DNA of 64,000 bases, taken from the NCBI RefSeq assembly GCF_030238365.1, contig NZ_JASSOT010000059.1, positions 20,723 to 84,722 of the forward strand, written 5' to 3'. The position numbers and the translations under genes were made by a program. This document shows positions 48,201-56,630 of this stretch, piece by piece (position 1 is the first letter of the stretch; each line of letters begins with the position of its first letter). This stretch comes from Lelliottia wanjuensis. Its GTDB lineage: Bacteria; Pseudomonadota; Gammaproteobacteria; Enterobacterales; Enterobacteriaceae. The notes under the pieces were generated by a model, which had not been told where the DNA came from, searched no databases, and saw nothing but the letters and a program-made list of their open reading frames with translations.

Positions 48201-50638
48201 AGGGGAATCCGCTCAACGATCAGCTGGTGAACTGGGCGGTGACGCCTGCAACGGCGAAATTGTCCGGGGCGACGTCCCGGACGGATGCCACCGGCGTGGC
48301 GATCGTCACCATGACCTCGAAGACCACCGGGGATGTGAATGTCAGCGCCAAAGCCGGGGGTGGCACGGCCTGGAATGCGCCTGTGGTGACGTTGATTGGG
48401 GATGTCTCGACGGCGCAGTTGGGTGGTCTGAAAACCAGCAAGTCAACGGCGGTGGCGAATGGCGTCGATAAAGTCATCATCAGCGGCCAGGTGACGGACA
48501 GAACGGGCAATCCCCTGAACAACATCCCCGTGGTGTGGTCGGTCACGCCGTCCACCGGTTTGCTCTCGCAAAGCACAGGAACCAGCGACGCTCAAGGGCA
48601 GGTCTCCGTCGAATTGAGCGCTAACCAGCTGGGTAGCTATCTCGTTAAAGGCGTCGTGAACGGCGATGAAGAGACCTCACAGCCCGTCACTTTTACCGCA
48701 GATGTTGCCACGGCGGCTGTGCGTGTGCTGACCGCCGATAAAATGGCGGACATCACCGCGGGCAGGGATACCGTAACGCTTGCTGCGGTGGTGAAAGACG
48801 ACAATGGTCTGCCGATTGAGGGCATGAAAGTGACCTGGAGCGGCGATAATGCCAGCGGGGAATTCAGTACTGAGAACAGCATGACGGACAGCAATGGGAT
48901 CGCTACGGCGACTTACGGCAGTACGCTGGCCATGCCGACGCAGATTACCGCGAGGGCGATCAACAAGAATCCAAAAATGCTGACCTTAGACATCGTGCCC
49001 GATCTGCAGAGCGCGACGCCGGGGGCGATTGATGTCGATAAAAACACCGCCACGGCTAACGGCAGCGATCCCATTACCCTGTCGACCGTGGTGAAAGATC
49101 AGTACGGCAACGTGGTGAAGCAGGCGATGGTCAGCTGGCATGCGGTGATTTCATCGATGGATTACAGCTTATCAGCGGACAATCAGCCGACGGATGCCAA
49201 TGGCCAGTCGAGCGTCACGATAACCTCGACAGACCGTGGGCCGCTGAGAGCCGTTGCCACCTTTAACAGCACGCAAAAAACCTCGCCGATAATGGTTTAC
49301 ATATCTGATACCGCCACGGAGAAAGTGGCGTCGCTGGTGGCGAGCCAGACGACAGGGCTGGTGGCGGGGGTCGATACCGTCTCGCTGCAGGCATTGGTCA
49401 CAGATGAAAACGATAACCCGGTCCGCAACGCGGTGGTGTACTGGCGCACGGACAACGACAGCGTTGTGTTCCAGTTGGGCGAGTCCAGCGTGACCGATTT
49501 TAATGGTATCGCTGAGACGTCATTTATGGCGACGACCGCGAAGCCTACGGTCGTCGGCGTGGGGATCAACAACAGCAAGCAAACGGTGACGGTCGATTAC
49601 ATTGCCGATCCGCGCAGCGCCACGCTTAAGACCCTGAAAGCGGATAAAACGAAGGCCGTTGCGGACGGTCAGGAGAAAGTGACCTGGGTGACCAACGTGA
49701 AGGACGGTAACGGGAATAATCTGTCGGGCGTCACGGTCAACTGGAGCAGCGACAGCGCCTCTCTGGCGCTCAGCGGGACCAGCAGCGTCACCGATGCGAT
49801 GGGGAATGCGAGCATTCTGGGCTCGACAACCCAGGCCGGGGATGCGGTGGTTACCGCAACGCTGCCGGTCACGGGAGGCGTGATGCACGCCGCCAAAGTG
49901 AGTTTTATCGGCGACAGCAAAACCGCCACGGTGGTGACATTAACGTCGGATAAAACAACCGTCGCGGCTAACGGCGCGGACGCGGTGAAATATACCGCCA
50001 CGGTGAAAGATTCCCACGGTAACCTGGTGCCGAATGCGGAAGTGGTGTGGACTACGTCACTCAACAAGCTGACGGCAGCAAGCACCCTGACCAGCAATGA
50101 CGGCGTGGCGTACGTCAGCCTTTCAGGTCACGACGTCGGCCTGGCCGCCGTCACAGCACAAGCTTCTGCGGGTGGCTCAACGCTGAAAGTGGATAACGTG
50201 GTGTTTATCAATAACATCAACGATAGCTGGGTGATTAACTCTGCCACCTCGGAATACAAATCGCCGCCTATCGTCGGTTTCCCGTCGCAAGGGTTTGTGA
50301 CCGTCTCGCCGACCGTGGGACCCACGTCACTGGACTGGGCGCCTTCGGGCTATGCGAGTGTCTCTACGCCGATCGCCCTTGTCGCCACTGATGGAAAGCA
50401 GTACAGCGTGAATGTTAAAGGCTATCGCCAGTCTCTTTGCACGCGGCGGCCACTGAACGCTGCGGTAACCTGTGAGGTGACCGATGCGCCAATCTATGCG
50501 GTCTTTACCTTCGATAAGGCGGATAACCCGACGTTACCAGCCGGGCACTACATCGGGATTATCAATTTCAGGGGCGAAGACTGGTACTCCAGCTATACGT
50601 TTGACTACAAACTGACGGTCGATCTGACGGTGCAATAG
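45254..50638 (+). CDS. Inverse autotransporter adhesin (intimin/invasin family)
   Basis: 1794 residues from the ATG at 45254 (AGG 7 nt upstream); the frame is open 61 codons earlier but that part is AT-rich and lacks a signal peptide. Layout: signal peptide 1-33 (ends PAQA), short periplasmic helix about 34-80 with no LysM, outer-membrane beta-barrel about 81-290 (YGTARVNLGVDRQFSL, GVGYRHFSDSWMWGVNTFYD), linker with NNNIVLEYRKKE near 318, a first beta domain to about 425, then some 12 Ig-like Big_1 modules (430-1652) and a C-terminal domain (1653-1794) without obvious lectin features. Expected to be a surface fibre for adhesion or biofilm. It stands where E. coli has kdgT. Confidence 0.93.
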   Translation: MRGTGKITASLNIILYCYLLVFHSFLFSFPAQADEKTLAADVSSAGTLLSQNDRMDAVINSLVNSTSGKATSEVQQWLQQYGTARVNLGVDRQFSLASADFDLLLPLYDKDQHLIFTQSGIRRADDRNVINLGVGYRHFSDSWMWGVNTFYDQQISDNTHQRLGVGGELGWDYLKLSANGYARLSGWKDSTAHEDYEERVANGYDLRAEGYLPAYPQLGMQLMWEQYYGKDVALMGSDKDQRQRNPYAVTAGLNYTPVPLVTLGVNHKAGKGDQHESQVEMNINWMAGVPFADQLDADNVQARRTLRGSRLDLVSRNNNIVLEYRKKELISLSLPQHIEGVESETLPVAVKIATKYPLSHIVWQDSELMSHGGKISENNGAWSIVLPEYQPEGAEKNIYVMSATAYDSKGNASDKAWISVEVKGYNPVTATTQTTVSSDNLIADGVSSTPVTLTVMSGTGKPIGGVAEQLSAQLIHPVSAKKMSVKRLSAAPSTSEKITPFVEQSPGVYVSTYTSGMTPGTVIIQSRYNSTLLSKATITLLAANTQYHFVQMDATKPAALANGQDAITLTAQVTNTRTNQPAAGVPVTWQVDNPDAVLSAEQSVSDAQGHATVTLTSKAVLGATVTAGLENGETVKSSVLQFTTDLQTAKVAEVDADKLRAKANGQETITLSAHVVDASEHPLANQPVKWAITSSTNGVHLSDNQSTTDDNGVATISLTTALAGDAVISAATGSSAAVSSKTLTFTADADSAVMGAISASKTTGLANGQDGIGLNVKVVDANKNPVQGAKVTWQTASATAHLSAASATTDVKGEAGVSVTSSTVEALEVSAKLEEQTQTSATLSFTSDSTTATAKSVQADKTQATANGNDRVTLTAKVVDASDHPVATAPLKWTVVQGQATLSDAQTTANAQGESVITVTSEHPGTVVVSASSTTGAAVNSAEMTFIADTATAKVTAVTVDKTQALANGTDAVTYSATVKDAEGNPLNDQLVNWAVTPATAKLSGATSRTDATGVAIVTMTSKTTGDVNVSAKAGGGTAWNAPVVTLIGDVSTAQLGGLKTSKSTAVANGVDKVIISGQVTDRTGNPLNNIPVVWSVTPSTGLLSQSTGTSDAQGQVSVELSANQLGSYLVKGVVNGDEETSQPVTFTADVATAAVRVLTADKMADITAGRDTVTLAAVVKDDNGLPIEGMKVTWSGDNASGEFSTENSMTDSNGIATATYGSTLAMPTQITARAINKNPKMLTLDIVPDLQSATPGAIDVDKNTATANGSDPITLSTVVKDQYGNVVKQAMVSWHAVISSMDYSLSADNQPTDANGQSSVTITSTDRGPLRAVATFNSTQKTSPIMVYISDTATEKVASLVASQTTGLVAGVDTVSLQALVTDENDNPVRNAVVYWRTDNDSVVFQLGESSVTDFNGIAETSFMATTAKPTVVGVGINNSKQTVTVDYIADPRSATLKTLKADKTKAVADGQEKVTWVTNVKDGNGNNLSGVTVNWSSDSASLALSGTSSVTDAMGNASILGSTTQAGDAVVTATLPVTGGVMHAAKVSFIGDSKTATVVTLTSDKTTVAANGADAVKYTATVKDSHGNLVPNAEVVWTTSLNKLTAASTLTSNDGVAYVSLSGHDVGLAAVTAQASAGGSTLKVDNVVFINNINDSWVINSATSEYKSPPIVGFPSQGFVTVSPTVGPTSLDWAPSGYASVSTPIALVATDGKQYSVNVKGYRQSLCTRRPLNAAVTCEVTDAPIYAVFTFDKADNPTLPAGHYIGIINFRGEDWYSSYTFDYKLTVDLTVQ
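46541..50209 (+). repeat. About 12 tandem Ig-like (Big_1) modules in the adhesin
   Basis: Protein-level repeat of about 100 residues (300 bp). Each module opens with a (D/S)K(T).A.ANG.D.(I/V)T pattern, has a central V.W strand and a TD..G.A.V.(I/L)(T) turn, and closes with F.AD or equivalent. The first module is the most diverged. DNA copies differ enough that this is not a recent expansion. Confidence 0.85.
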
Positions 50639-50667
50639 CGGCAAAAAAGCTTGCACGCAGAAGAGGG

Positions 50668-50696
50668 AAAAGCGAGTCTGAGGGCTCGCTTTTTTT
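50668..50696 (+). terminator. Terminator after the adhesin gene
   Basis: AAAGCGAG/CTCGCTTT stem with a TCTGAGGG-like loop, followed by a T7 run, 29 bp beyond the stop and just before the yiiM ribosome site. Confidence 0.88.
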
Positions 50697-50716
50697 GCCT
50701 CAAGGAGCAACGAACC

Positions 50717-51391
50717 ATGCACTATCCGGTGAATGTGTTTACAGGGAAGATCAGGGACTACGACGGCAGCCGCCCGAGCGCTATTGCCAAAGTCCAGGTC
50801 GACGGCGAACTGACTCTGACCGAACTCGGGCTGGCGGGAGATGAGCAGGCCGAGAAGAAAATCCACGGCGGGCCAGAGCGCGCGCTGTGCCACTATCCGC
50901 GCGAGCACTATCAGCACTGGGCGCGGGAATTTCCCGAGCAGGCGGATCTGTTCGTTGCCCCGGCGTTTGGTGAAAATCTGTCGACGGACGGGATGACCGA
51001 ACAGAACGTGTTTATCGGCGATATTTTCCGCTGGGGTGATGCGTTGATTCAGGTGACGCAGCCGCGCTCGCCGTGCTTTAAGCTTAACTACCATTTCGGC
51101 ATCAGCGATATGTCCGCGCAGCTGCAAACGGCGGGTAAAACCGGCTGGCTGTATCGGGTGATTCTGGCAGGGCAGGTGTCGGCAGATGCGCCCCTGGAGC
51201 TGGCTTCTCGCCTGAGCGATGTGTCGGTTTATGATGCCTGCGCGATTGCGTGGCATATGCCGTTTGATGATGAGCAGTATCGTCGTTTGTTGTCGGCAGC
51301 GGGGTTATCCACCAGTTGGACGAGAACGATGCAGAAGCGGCGTATTAGCGCACAGATCGAGGATAATTCACGGAGGTTGTGGGGGAAATAG
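50717..51391 (+). CDS. yiiM: YiiM, MOSC-domain protein (6-hydroxylaminopurine reduction)
   Basis: 224 residues, as in E. coli. A MOSC domain with the molybdenum-cofactor ligand cysteine in QPRSPCFKLN, preceded by GPERALCHYPREHY. YiiM reduces toxic N-hydroxylated base analogues such as 6-N-hydroxylaminopurine. The ATG at 50717 with AAGGAG upstream aligns with E. coli; an earlier in-frame ATG lies inside the preceding terminator. Confidence 0.94.
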   Translation: MHYPVNVFTGKIRDYDGSRPSAIAKVQVDGELTLTELGLAGDEQAEKKIHGGPERALCHYPREHYQHWAREFPEQADLFVAPAFGENLSTDGMTEQNVFIGDIFRWGDALIQVTQPRSPCFKLNYHFGISDMSAQLQTAGKTGWLYRVILAGQVSADAPLELASRLSDVSVYDACAIAWHMPFDDEQYRRLLSAAGLSTSWTRTMQKRRISAQIEDNSRRLWGK

Positions 51392-51413
51392 GGGGTTCCG
51401 TGCGGCTTGCGTT

Positions 51414-51494
51414 GCCCGGTGGCGCTACGCTTACCGGGCCTACAAAACCCAAACCGAACCTGTAGGCCGGGTAAGGCGCAGCCGCCACCCGGCA
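51414..51494. repeat. Double REP-like palindrome
   Basis: GCCCGGTGGCGCTACGC..CCGGGCCTAC and GTAGGCCGGGTAAGGCGC..CCACCCGGC units separated by about 20 bp, between convergent yiiM and cpxA. Confidence 0.85.
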
Positions 51495-51503
51495 CCACAG
51501 CGA

Positions 51504-52877
51504 CTACGAACGCTTGTACAGCGGCAACCACAGCGTCAACCGCAATCCACCAAGCGGACTATCATCGGCCTTCACCCAGCCGCGATGCTGCTGAATGGCG
51601 GTCTCAACAATCGCCAGCCCCAGCCCTGTCCCACCGGATTCGCGATCGCGCGCTTCATCGGTGCGATAGAACGGACGGAAAATCTGCTCGCGGTCTTCCG
51701 GGCTCACGCCAGGACCGTCATCATCCACGTTGATGGTGATGCCGTCTTTATCGACCGAGAACGCCACCTCAATCTTCGTATGCGAGTACCGCAGGGCGTT
51801 ACGCACGATATTCTCCAGCGCGCTCTCCAGCGTGTTGGGGTTACCGTACAGCGGCCATGGGCCAGGCGGGAAGTTGACGGTGAACGACTTGCCCATCTGT
51901 TCCGCTTCAAACGCCGCGTTGTCCAGCACCTCGTGCCACAGGTGATTGGCTTTCACCGTTTCGCTCACCAGCGCGTTTTTCTGCTGATTGCGCGACATCA
52001 CCAGCAGATCGTTGATCATGCTGTCCAGACGATGCGCTTCCATCTCGATACGCTCCAGCTCTTTGCTCTCACCACTGCGACGACGCAGCAGCGCGGTGCC
52101 CAGCTGTAAGCGCGTCAGCGGCGTGCGCAGCTCGTGGGAGATGTCCGACAGCAGGCGTTGCTGAGTGGTCATCATTCGCTCGAGCGCGGTCACCATCTGG
52201 TTAAAACTGGCCCCGGCGGCGAGGAACTCTTGCGGCCCGGCTTCCAGTTCCGGGTGCTGTCGCAGGTTGCCCTGCGCCACTTCATCGGCGGCGTTTTTCA
52301 GCTTACGCGCCGGTTTCGCCAGGCTCCACGCCAGCCATAACAGCAGGGGAGAACTCAGCAGCATGGTGACAATCAGCAGCAGCAGCGGTCGGTCAAACAG
52401 CAGGTTGATAAAGTCGGTCTGGGAGCTGCTCGCCGGGCGAATCAGATAGAGTTGGTAATTATCTTCCCCATCCTTGATGGAAAATGGCCCTACCATCTCT
52501 ACCCGACCATATTTCTTTTTCTGCGGGTGATCGGCGTTATCCGCCTGGCCAATGAAGTTGCGGATGATCTGCATTTCATTGCGTTCCGCGCCAATCACGC
52601 GGCCTTCGCTGGTGACCAGCAGCAGGCGTTGTCCGGGCGGCGCCCACTTGTCGATAGCGCGAAACAGCCTGCGCCACCACATCAAATCGTTAGGCGGGTC
52701 GTTTGCCAGTTCGGCTTCCACGTGTTGCTCGATCATCACGCCCTGACGTTGCTCGCTGTCGAGAAGCTCCGTCATCTGGCGTGAGTCGAGTTTAGGCAAC
52801 ATCAAAACCAGCATTAAAACCAGTGCCAGCGTCAGCCAGAAAATGGCGAAGATGCGGGCGGTTAAACTGCCTATCAT
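51504..52877 (-). CDS. cpxA: CpxA, envelope-stress sensor kinase
   Basis: 457 residues, the E. coli length. Membrane span at about 8-28, periplasmic sensor to about 163, second span to about 185, HAMP, then the dimerisation domain with phosphorylated His248 (SDISHELRTPLTRL) and an ATPase domain (ENIVRNALRY, DDGPGVSPEDREQIF, GGTGLGLAI). It senses misfolded envelope proteins and phosphorylates CpxR. Overlaps cpxR by 4 nt. Confidence 0.98.
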   Translation of the reverse strand: MIGSLTARIFAIFWLTLALVLMLVLMLPKLDSRQMTELLDSEQRQGVMIEQHVEAELANDPPNDLMWWRRLFRAIDKWAPPGQRLLLVTSEGRVIGAERNEMQIIRNFIGQADNADHPQKKKYGRVEMVGPFSIKDGEDNYQLYLIRPASSSQTDFINLLFDRPLLLLIVTMLLSSPLLLWLAWSLAKPARKLKNAADEVAQGNLRQHPELEAGPQEFLAAGASFNQMVTALERMMTTQQRLLSDISHELRTPLTRLQLGTALLRRRSGESKELERIEMEAHRLDSMINDLLVMSRNQQKNALVSETVKANHLWHEVLDNAAFEAEQMGKSFTVNFPPGPWPLYGNPNTLESALENIVRNALRYSHTKIEVAFSVDKDGITINVDDDGPGVSPEDREQIFRPFYRTDEARDRESGGTGLGLAIVETAIQQHRGWVKADDSPLGGLRLTLWLPLYKRS

Positions 52878-53572
52878 GAAGCGGAAACCATCAGATAACC
52901 GCGACCACGCAGGGTTTTAAACCATGGGTGACCGTCTTTGCGCTCCGGCAGCTTACGGCGCAGGTTAGAGATGTGCATGTCGATGGCGCGGTCAAACGGC
53001 GTAAGGCGCTTGCCGAGCACTTCCTGGCTTAAATGTTCACGCGAGACTACCTGGCCGAGATGCTGCGCCAGCAGATACAGCAGGGTGAACTCGGTGCCGG
53101 TCAGTTCCAGCGTCTGGCCGTCGAAACTCGCTTCCTGGCGACCTGGGTTCAGGCTCAGGGAGTCCACTTCTAAGGTCGGAGAACTGTTGTCCGTATTCTG
53201 CTGCTGCTCGCTCCAGTGGGAACGGCGCAGGATCGCGCGGATACGGGCGACCAGTTCACGGTCGTTAAAGGGTTTAGGCAGATAGTCATCCGCGCCCAGC
53301 TCAAGGCCGAGAACGCGATCCAGTTCGCTGCCGCGCGCGGTCAGCATGATGACGGGAGTCTGGTGTGTCTGGCGTAATTCTTTCAGCGTATCGATACCGT
53401 TTTTCTTCGGCATCATCACGTCAAGCAAAAGCAAATCAATGCTGTCGTCAAGCAGACTCAGCGCCTGTTCCCCGTCATGGGCAACCAGAACGTTAAAGCC
53501 TTCCATGTCGAGCAACTCTTTTAAAAGGGATGTGAGCTCTCGGTCATCATCAACTAACAGGATTTTATTCAT
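52874..53572 (-). CDS. cpxR: CpxR, envelope-stress response regulator
   Basis: 232 residues, the E. coli length. The receiver domain holds phospho-acceptor Asp51 (LLLLDVMMPKKNG) and the acidic pair VDDD near residue 8. The OmpR-type winged helix ends with ...RGRGYLMVSAS. Phospho-CpxR binds GTAAA-N5-GTAAA; one such box lies in its own divergent promoter region with cpxP. Confidence 0.98.
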   Translation of the reverse strand: MNKILLVDDDRELTSLLKELLDMEGFNVLVAHDGEQALSLLDDSIDLLLLDVMMPKKNGIDTLKELRQTHQTPVIMLTARGSELDRVLGLELGADDYLPKPFNDRELVARIRAILRRSHWSEQQQNTDNSSPTLEVDSLSLNPGRQEASFDGQTLELTGTEFTLLYLLAQHLGQVVSREHLSQEVLGKRLTPFDRAIDMHISNLRRKLPERKDGHPWFKTLRGRGYLMVSAS

Positions 53573-53627
53573 TGTTTAAATACCTCCGAGGCAGAAATTA
53601 CGACATCAAGGCTATCTAATCCATGAC

Positions 53628-53642
53628 TTTACGTTGTTTTAC
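53628..53642 (-). promoter_or_regulatory. CpxR box between cpxRA and cpxP
   Basis: Minus strand GTAAA-ACAAC-GTAAA, a perfect match to the CpxR consensus, 81 bp before the cpxP start and 56 bp before cpxR. Supports autoregulation of cpxRA and strong stress induction of cpxP. Confidence 0.9.
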
Positions 53643-53722
53643 ACCCCCTGACGCATGTTTGCAGCCCGAATCGTAAACTAGCTCTCGTTGAATCGCGACA
53701 CGAAAGATTTTGGGAGCAAGTG

Positions 53723-54223
53723 ATGCGCAAAGTTACCGCTGCCGTCATGGCCTCAACACTGGCGTTTAGTGCTCTTAGCCAGGCTGCTGGAGTCATCACC
53801 GGCGATAACGGTCCCTCGGCAGAGGGTATTACGCAGCACAGTGGCCAAAGCAACATGTTTGACGGCATAAGTTTAACCGAACATCAGCGTCAACAGATGC
53901 GAGATCTGATGCACAGGGCACGACACGATCGACTCCCTGTTAATGTTAGCGAAATGGAGACAATGCATCGCCTTGTCACCGCAGAAAATTTTGACGAAAG
54001 CGCTGTACGCGCTCAGGCAGAAAAGATGGCGCAGGAACAAGTTGCCCGCCAGGTCGAAATGGCCAGGGTTCGCAACCAGATGTTCCACCTGCTATCGCCC
54101 GAGCAGCAAGCGGTTTTGAACGACAAACATCAGCAACGGATGGACCAGTTGCGTGAGGTTGCCCGGATGCAACAAAGCTCTGAGACAAAGTTTTTCAGTA
54201 GCAATACCCGTAGTAACCAGTAG
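53723..54223 (+). CDS. cpxP: CpxP, periplasmic adaptor and inhibitor of CpxA
   Basis: 166 residues, the E. coli length. Signal peptide 1-21 (ends SQAA), then an all-helical Spy/CpxP fold with two LTxxQ-type motifs ([10 protein letters not shown] and [10 protein letters not shown]). It binds the CpxA sensor domain and delivers misfolded pilins to DegP. The ATG at 53723 with GGGAG upstream is preferred over the adjoining GTG. The message ends in the CpxQ small RNA. Confidence 0.97.
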   Translation: MRKVTAAVMASTLAFSALSQAAGVITGDNGPSAEGITQHSGQSNMFDGISLTEHQRQQMRDLMHRARHDRLPVNVSEMETMHRLVTAENFDESAVRAQAEKMAQEQVARQVEMARVRNQMFHLLSPEQQAVLNDKHQQRMDQLREVARMQQSSETKFFSSNTRSNQ

Positions 54224-54229
54224 ACCCTG

Positions 54230-54287
54230 TTTTCCTTGCCATAGACACCATCCCTGTCTTCCCCCACATGATGTGGGGGTTTTTTTT
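54230..54287 (+). ncRNA. cpxQ: CpxQ small RNA (cpxP 3' UTR) and terminator
   Basis: 58 nt beginning TTTTCCTTGCCATAG and ending in the CCCCCACATGATGTGGGGG hairpin with a T8 tail. Start, length and sequence correspond to E. coli/Salmonella CpxQ, which RNase E releases from cpxP mRNA and which, with Hfq, represses inner-membrane protein messages during envelope stress. The hairpin also terminates cpxP. Confidence 0.93.
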
Positions 54288-54376
54288 GCCCTTCATTCAA
54301 GTTTGTTAACCGTTTATTCATCCTTTGACTCCTTTTCCATCCGTTATACTAGCGGCATGGCATGACAGGAGTGTTT

Positions 54377-55282
54377 ATGAATCAATCCTATGGCAGGCTG
54401 GTAAGCCGTGCCGCAATCGCCGCGACGGTCATGGCGTCGTGTTTGCTGATCATCAAAATTTTTGCGTGGTGGTATACGGGCTCGGTCAGTATTCTGGCGG
54501 CGCTGGTGGATTCGCTGGTGGATATCGCCGCGTCCCTCACCAACCTGCTGGTGGTGCGCTATTCGCTGCAACCGGCGGATGAAGAGCACACGTTCGGCCA
54601 CGGCAAGGCGGAATCGCTGGCGGCGCTGGCGCAAAGTATGTTTATTTCCGGCTCTGCGCTGTTCCTGTTTTTGACCGGGATTCAGCATCTGGCGTCACCG
54701 ACGCCGATGAAAGATCCGGGCGTCGGCGTGGTGGTCACCGTTATCGCACTTATTAGCACAATTGTTCTGGTAACTTTCCAGCGCTGGGTGGTTCGCAGGA
54801 CGCAAAGTCAGGCGGTACGGGCGGATATGCTTCATTATCAGTCTGATGTTATGATGAATGGCGCGATTCTTATTGCGCTCGGACTGGCGTGGTACGGATG
54901 GCATCGTGCCGACGCATTGTTCGCGTTAGGGATTGGGGTTTATATTTTATACAGCGCCCTGCGCATGGGGTATGAAGCGGTGCAATCGCTTCTCGACCGC
55001 GCGCTTCCCGATGCCGAACGAGAAGAAATCTTTGAAATCGTCACCTCCTGGCCCGGCGTCAGTGGGGCTCACGATCTTCGTACGCGGCAGTCAGGGCCGA
55101 CCCGCTTTATTCAGATTCATTTAGAAATGGAAGACAATTTACCGCTGGTTCAGGCCCACTTAGTGGCTGAACAGGTAGAGCAGGCGATTTTGCAGCGTTT
55201 CCCGGGTTCGGACGTGATTATTCACCAGGACCCCTGCTCAGTCGTACCCAGGGAAGGCAAAGGACATTTTGAGCTTTCGTAA
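54377..55282 (+). CDS. fieF: FieF, ferrous-iron/zinc efflux antiporter
   Basis: 301 residues, cation diffusion facilitator with six membrane spans and a C-terminal cytoplasmic domain. Zinc-site residues Asp45 and Asp49 (ALVDSLVDI) and the His/Asp of helix V ([11 protein letters not shown]) are intact, as is the FGHGKAES loop. AGGAG precedes the ATG at 54377; an ATG five codons upstream lacks a good site. Confidence 0.96.
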   Translation: MNQSYGRLVSRAAIAATVMASCLLIIKIFAWWYTGSVSILAALVDSLVDIAASLTNLLVVRYSLQPADEEHTFGHGKAESLAALAQSMFISGSALFLFLTGIQHLASPTPMKDPGVGVVVTVIALISTIVLVTFQRWVVRRTQSQAVRADMLHYQSDVMMNGAILIALGLAWYGWHRADALFALGIGVYILYSALRMGYEAVQSLLDRALPDAEREEIFEIVTSWPGVSGAHDLRTRQSGPTRFIQIHLEMEDNLPLVQAHLVAEQVEQAILQRFPGSDVIIHQDPCSVVPREGKGHFELS

Positions 55283-55345
55283 TTCGTTGTAAAAAAGTGA
55301 GCCAGGCCAGCATTTTGTGGATAAATTACCGCCATTGGGTCTGAC

Positions 55346-55359
55346 CTGAATCAATTCAG
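55346..55359. promoter_or_regulatory. Cra (FruR) site of pfkA
   Basis: CTGAAT-CA-ATTCAG inverted repeat, 98 bp before the pfkA start, the same sequence as the Cra-repressed site reported upstream of E. coli pfkA. Confidence 0.75.
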
Positions 55360-55457
55360 CTGGAAGTGATTGATATACTATTTGCAGTATTGGTTGGTCG
55401 AATAGACGTCTTCCGGCAACAGATTTCATTTTTGCATTCCTAAGTTCAGAGGTAGTC

Positions 55458-56420
55458 ATGATTAAGAAAATCGGTGTGTTGACAAGCGGCGGTGATGCGC
55501 CAGGCATGAACGCTGCCATTCGTGGAGTTGTGCGTGCAGCGCTGACAGAAGGTCTGGAAATTTTTGGCGTGTATGACGGTTACCTGGGTCTGTATGAAGA
55601 CCGCATGGTGCAACTGGATCGCTACAGCGTATCTGACATGATTAACCGTGGCGGTACCTTCCTCGGTTCTGCGCGCTTCCCGGAATTCCGCGAAGAGCAC
55701 ATCCGCGAAGTGGCTATCGAAAACATGAAGAAACGCGGCCTCGACGCGCTGGTAGTTATCGGCGGTGACGGCTCTTATATGGGTGCAAAACGTCTGACTG
55801 AAATGGGCTTCCCATGCATCGGTCTGCCGGGCACCATCGACAACGACATCAAAGGCACCGACTACACCATCGGCTTCTTCACCGCGCTGGGTACCGTTGT
55901 TGAAGCGATTGACCGTCTGCGTGACACCTCTTCATCTCACCAGCGTATCTCCATCGTTGAAGTGATGGGCCGTTACTGTGGCGACCTGACCCTGGCGGCC
56001 GCGATCGCGGGCGGCTGTGAGTTCATCGTGGTACCAGAAGTGGAATTCAGCCGCGAAGATCTGGTTAACGAAATCAAAGCGGGCATCGCGAAAGGTAAGA
56101 AACACGCCATCGTGGCGATTACCGAGCACATCTGCGACGTTGACGAGCTGGCGAAATACATTGAGACCGAAACCAAACGCGAAACCCGCGCCACGGTTCT
56201 GGGTCACATCCAGCGCGGCGGCTCCCCGGGTCCTTACGACCGTATCCTGGCTTCCCGTATGGGCGCGTATGCGATCGATCTGCTGCTGCAGGGCCACGGC
56301 GGTCGTTGCGTCGGTATTCAGAACGAAAAACTGGTTCACCATGACATCATCGACGCGATTGAAAACATGAAGCGTCCGTTCAAAGGTGACTGGCTGGACT
56401 GCGCGAAAAAGCTGTATTAA
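55458..56420 (+). CDS. pfkA: 6-phosphofructokinase I
   Basis: 320 residues, the E. coli length; ATP-dependent phosphofructokinase of glycolysis, tetrameric and allosteric. ATP-binding [13 protein letters not shown] and GGDGSYMGA, catalytic Asp in [16 protein letters not shown] (Asp128 counting the Met), and the regulatory [10 protein letters not shown] segment are all present. Cra site upstream. Confidence 0.98.
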   Translation: MIKKIGVLTSGGDAPGMNAAIRGVVRAALTEGLEIFGVYDGYLGLYEDRMVQLDRYSVSDMINRGGTFLGSARFPEFREEHIREVAIENMKKRGLDALVVIGGDGSYMGAKRLTEMGFPCIGLPGTIDNDIKGTDYTIGFFTALGTVVEAIDRLRDTSSSHQRISIVEVMGRYCGDLTLAAAIAGGCEFIVVPEVEFSREDLVNEIKAGIAKGKKHAIVAITEHICDVDELAKYIETETKRETRATVLGHIQRGGSPGPYDRILASRMGAYAIDLLLQGHGGRCVGIQNEKLVHHDIIDAIENMKRPFKGDWLDCAKKLY

Positions 56421-56438
56421 TTTGCTCTCGCGAACATC

Positions 56439-56506
56439 GTAGGCCCGGTAAGCGTCAGCGCCACCGGGCAAAAAAAGGCGGATGGCGCTGCGCTTATCCG
56501 CCCTAC
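56439..56506. repeat. Double REP-like palindrome after pfkA
   Basis: GTAGGCCCGGTAAGCGTCAGCG..CACCGGGC and GGCGGATGGCGCTGCGC..TCCGCCCTAC units in inverted order, between pfkA and sbp. Confidence 0.85.
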
Positions 56507-56630
56507 TTTTTTCTCCCTTTGAACATTTTTTATTCCACTCCGTTATAGCCAATCTTTTTTTATTCTTTAATCATTGGTTCGCTTTCTGGCACGCTGCATT
56601 CATCAAACACAACACAATGAGAGTTGGAAG

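Noticed and set aside
46541..50209. CRISPR-like periodicity in the adhesin gene
   Set aside because: The period is about 300 bp, coding, and diverged at DNA level; it reflects Ig-like protein modules.
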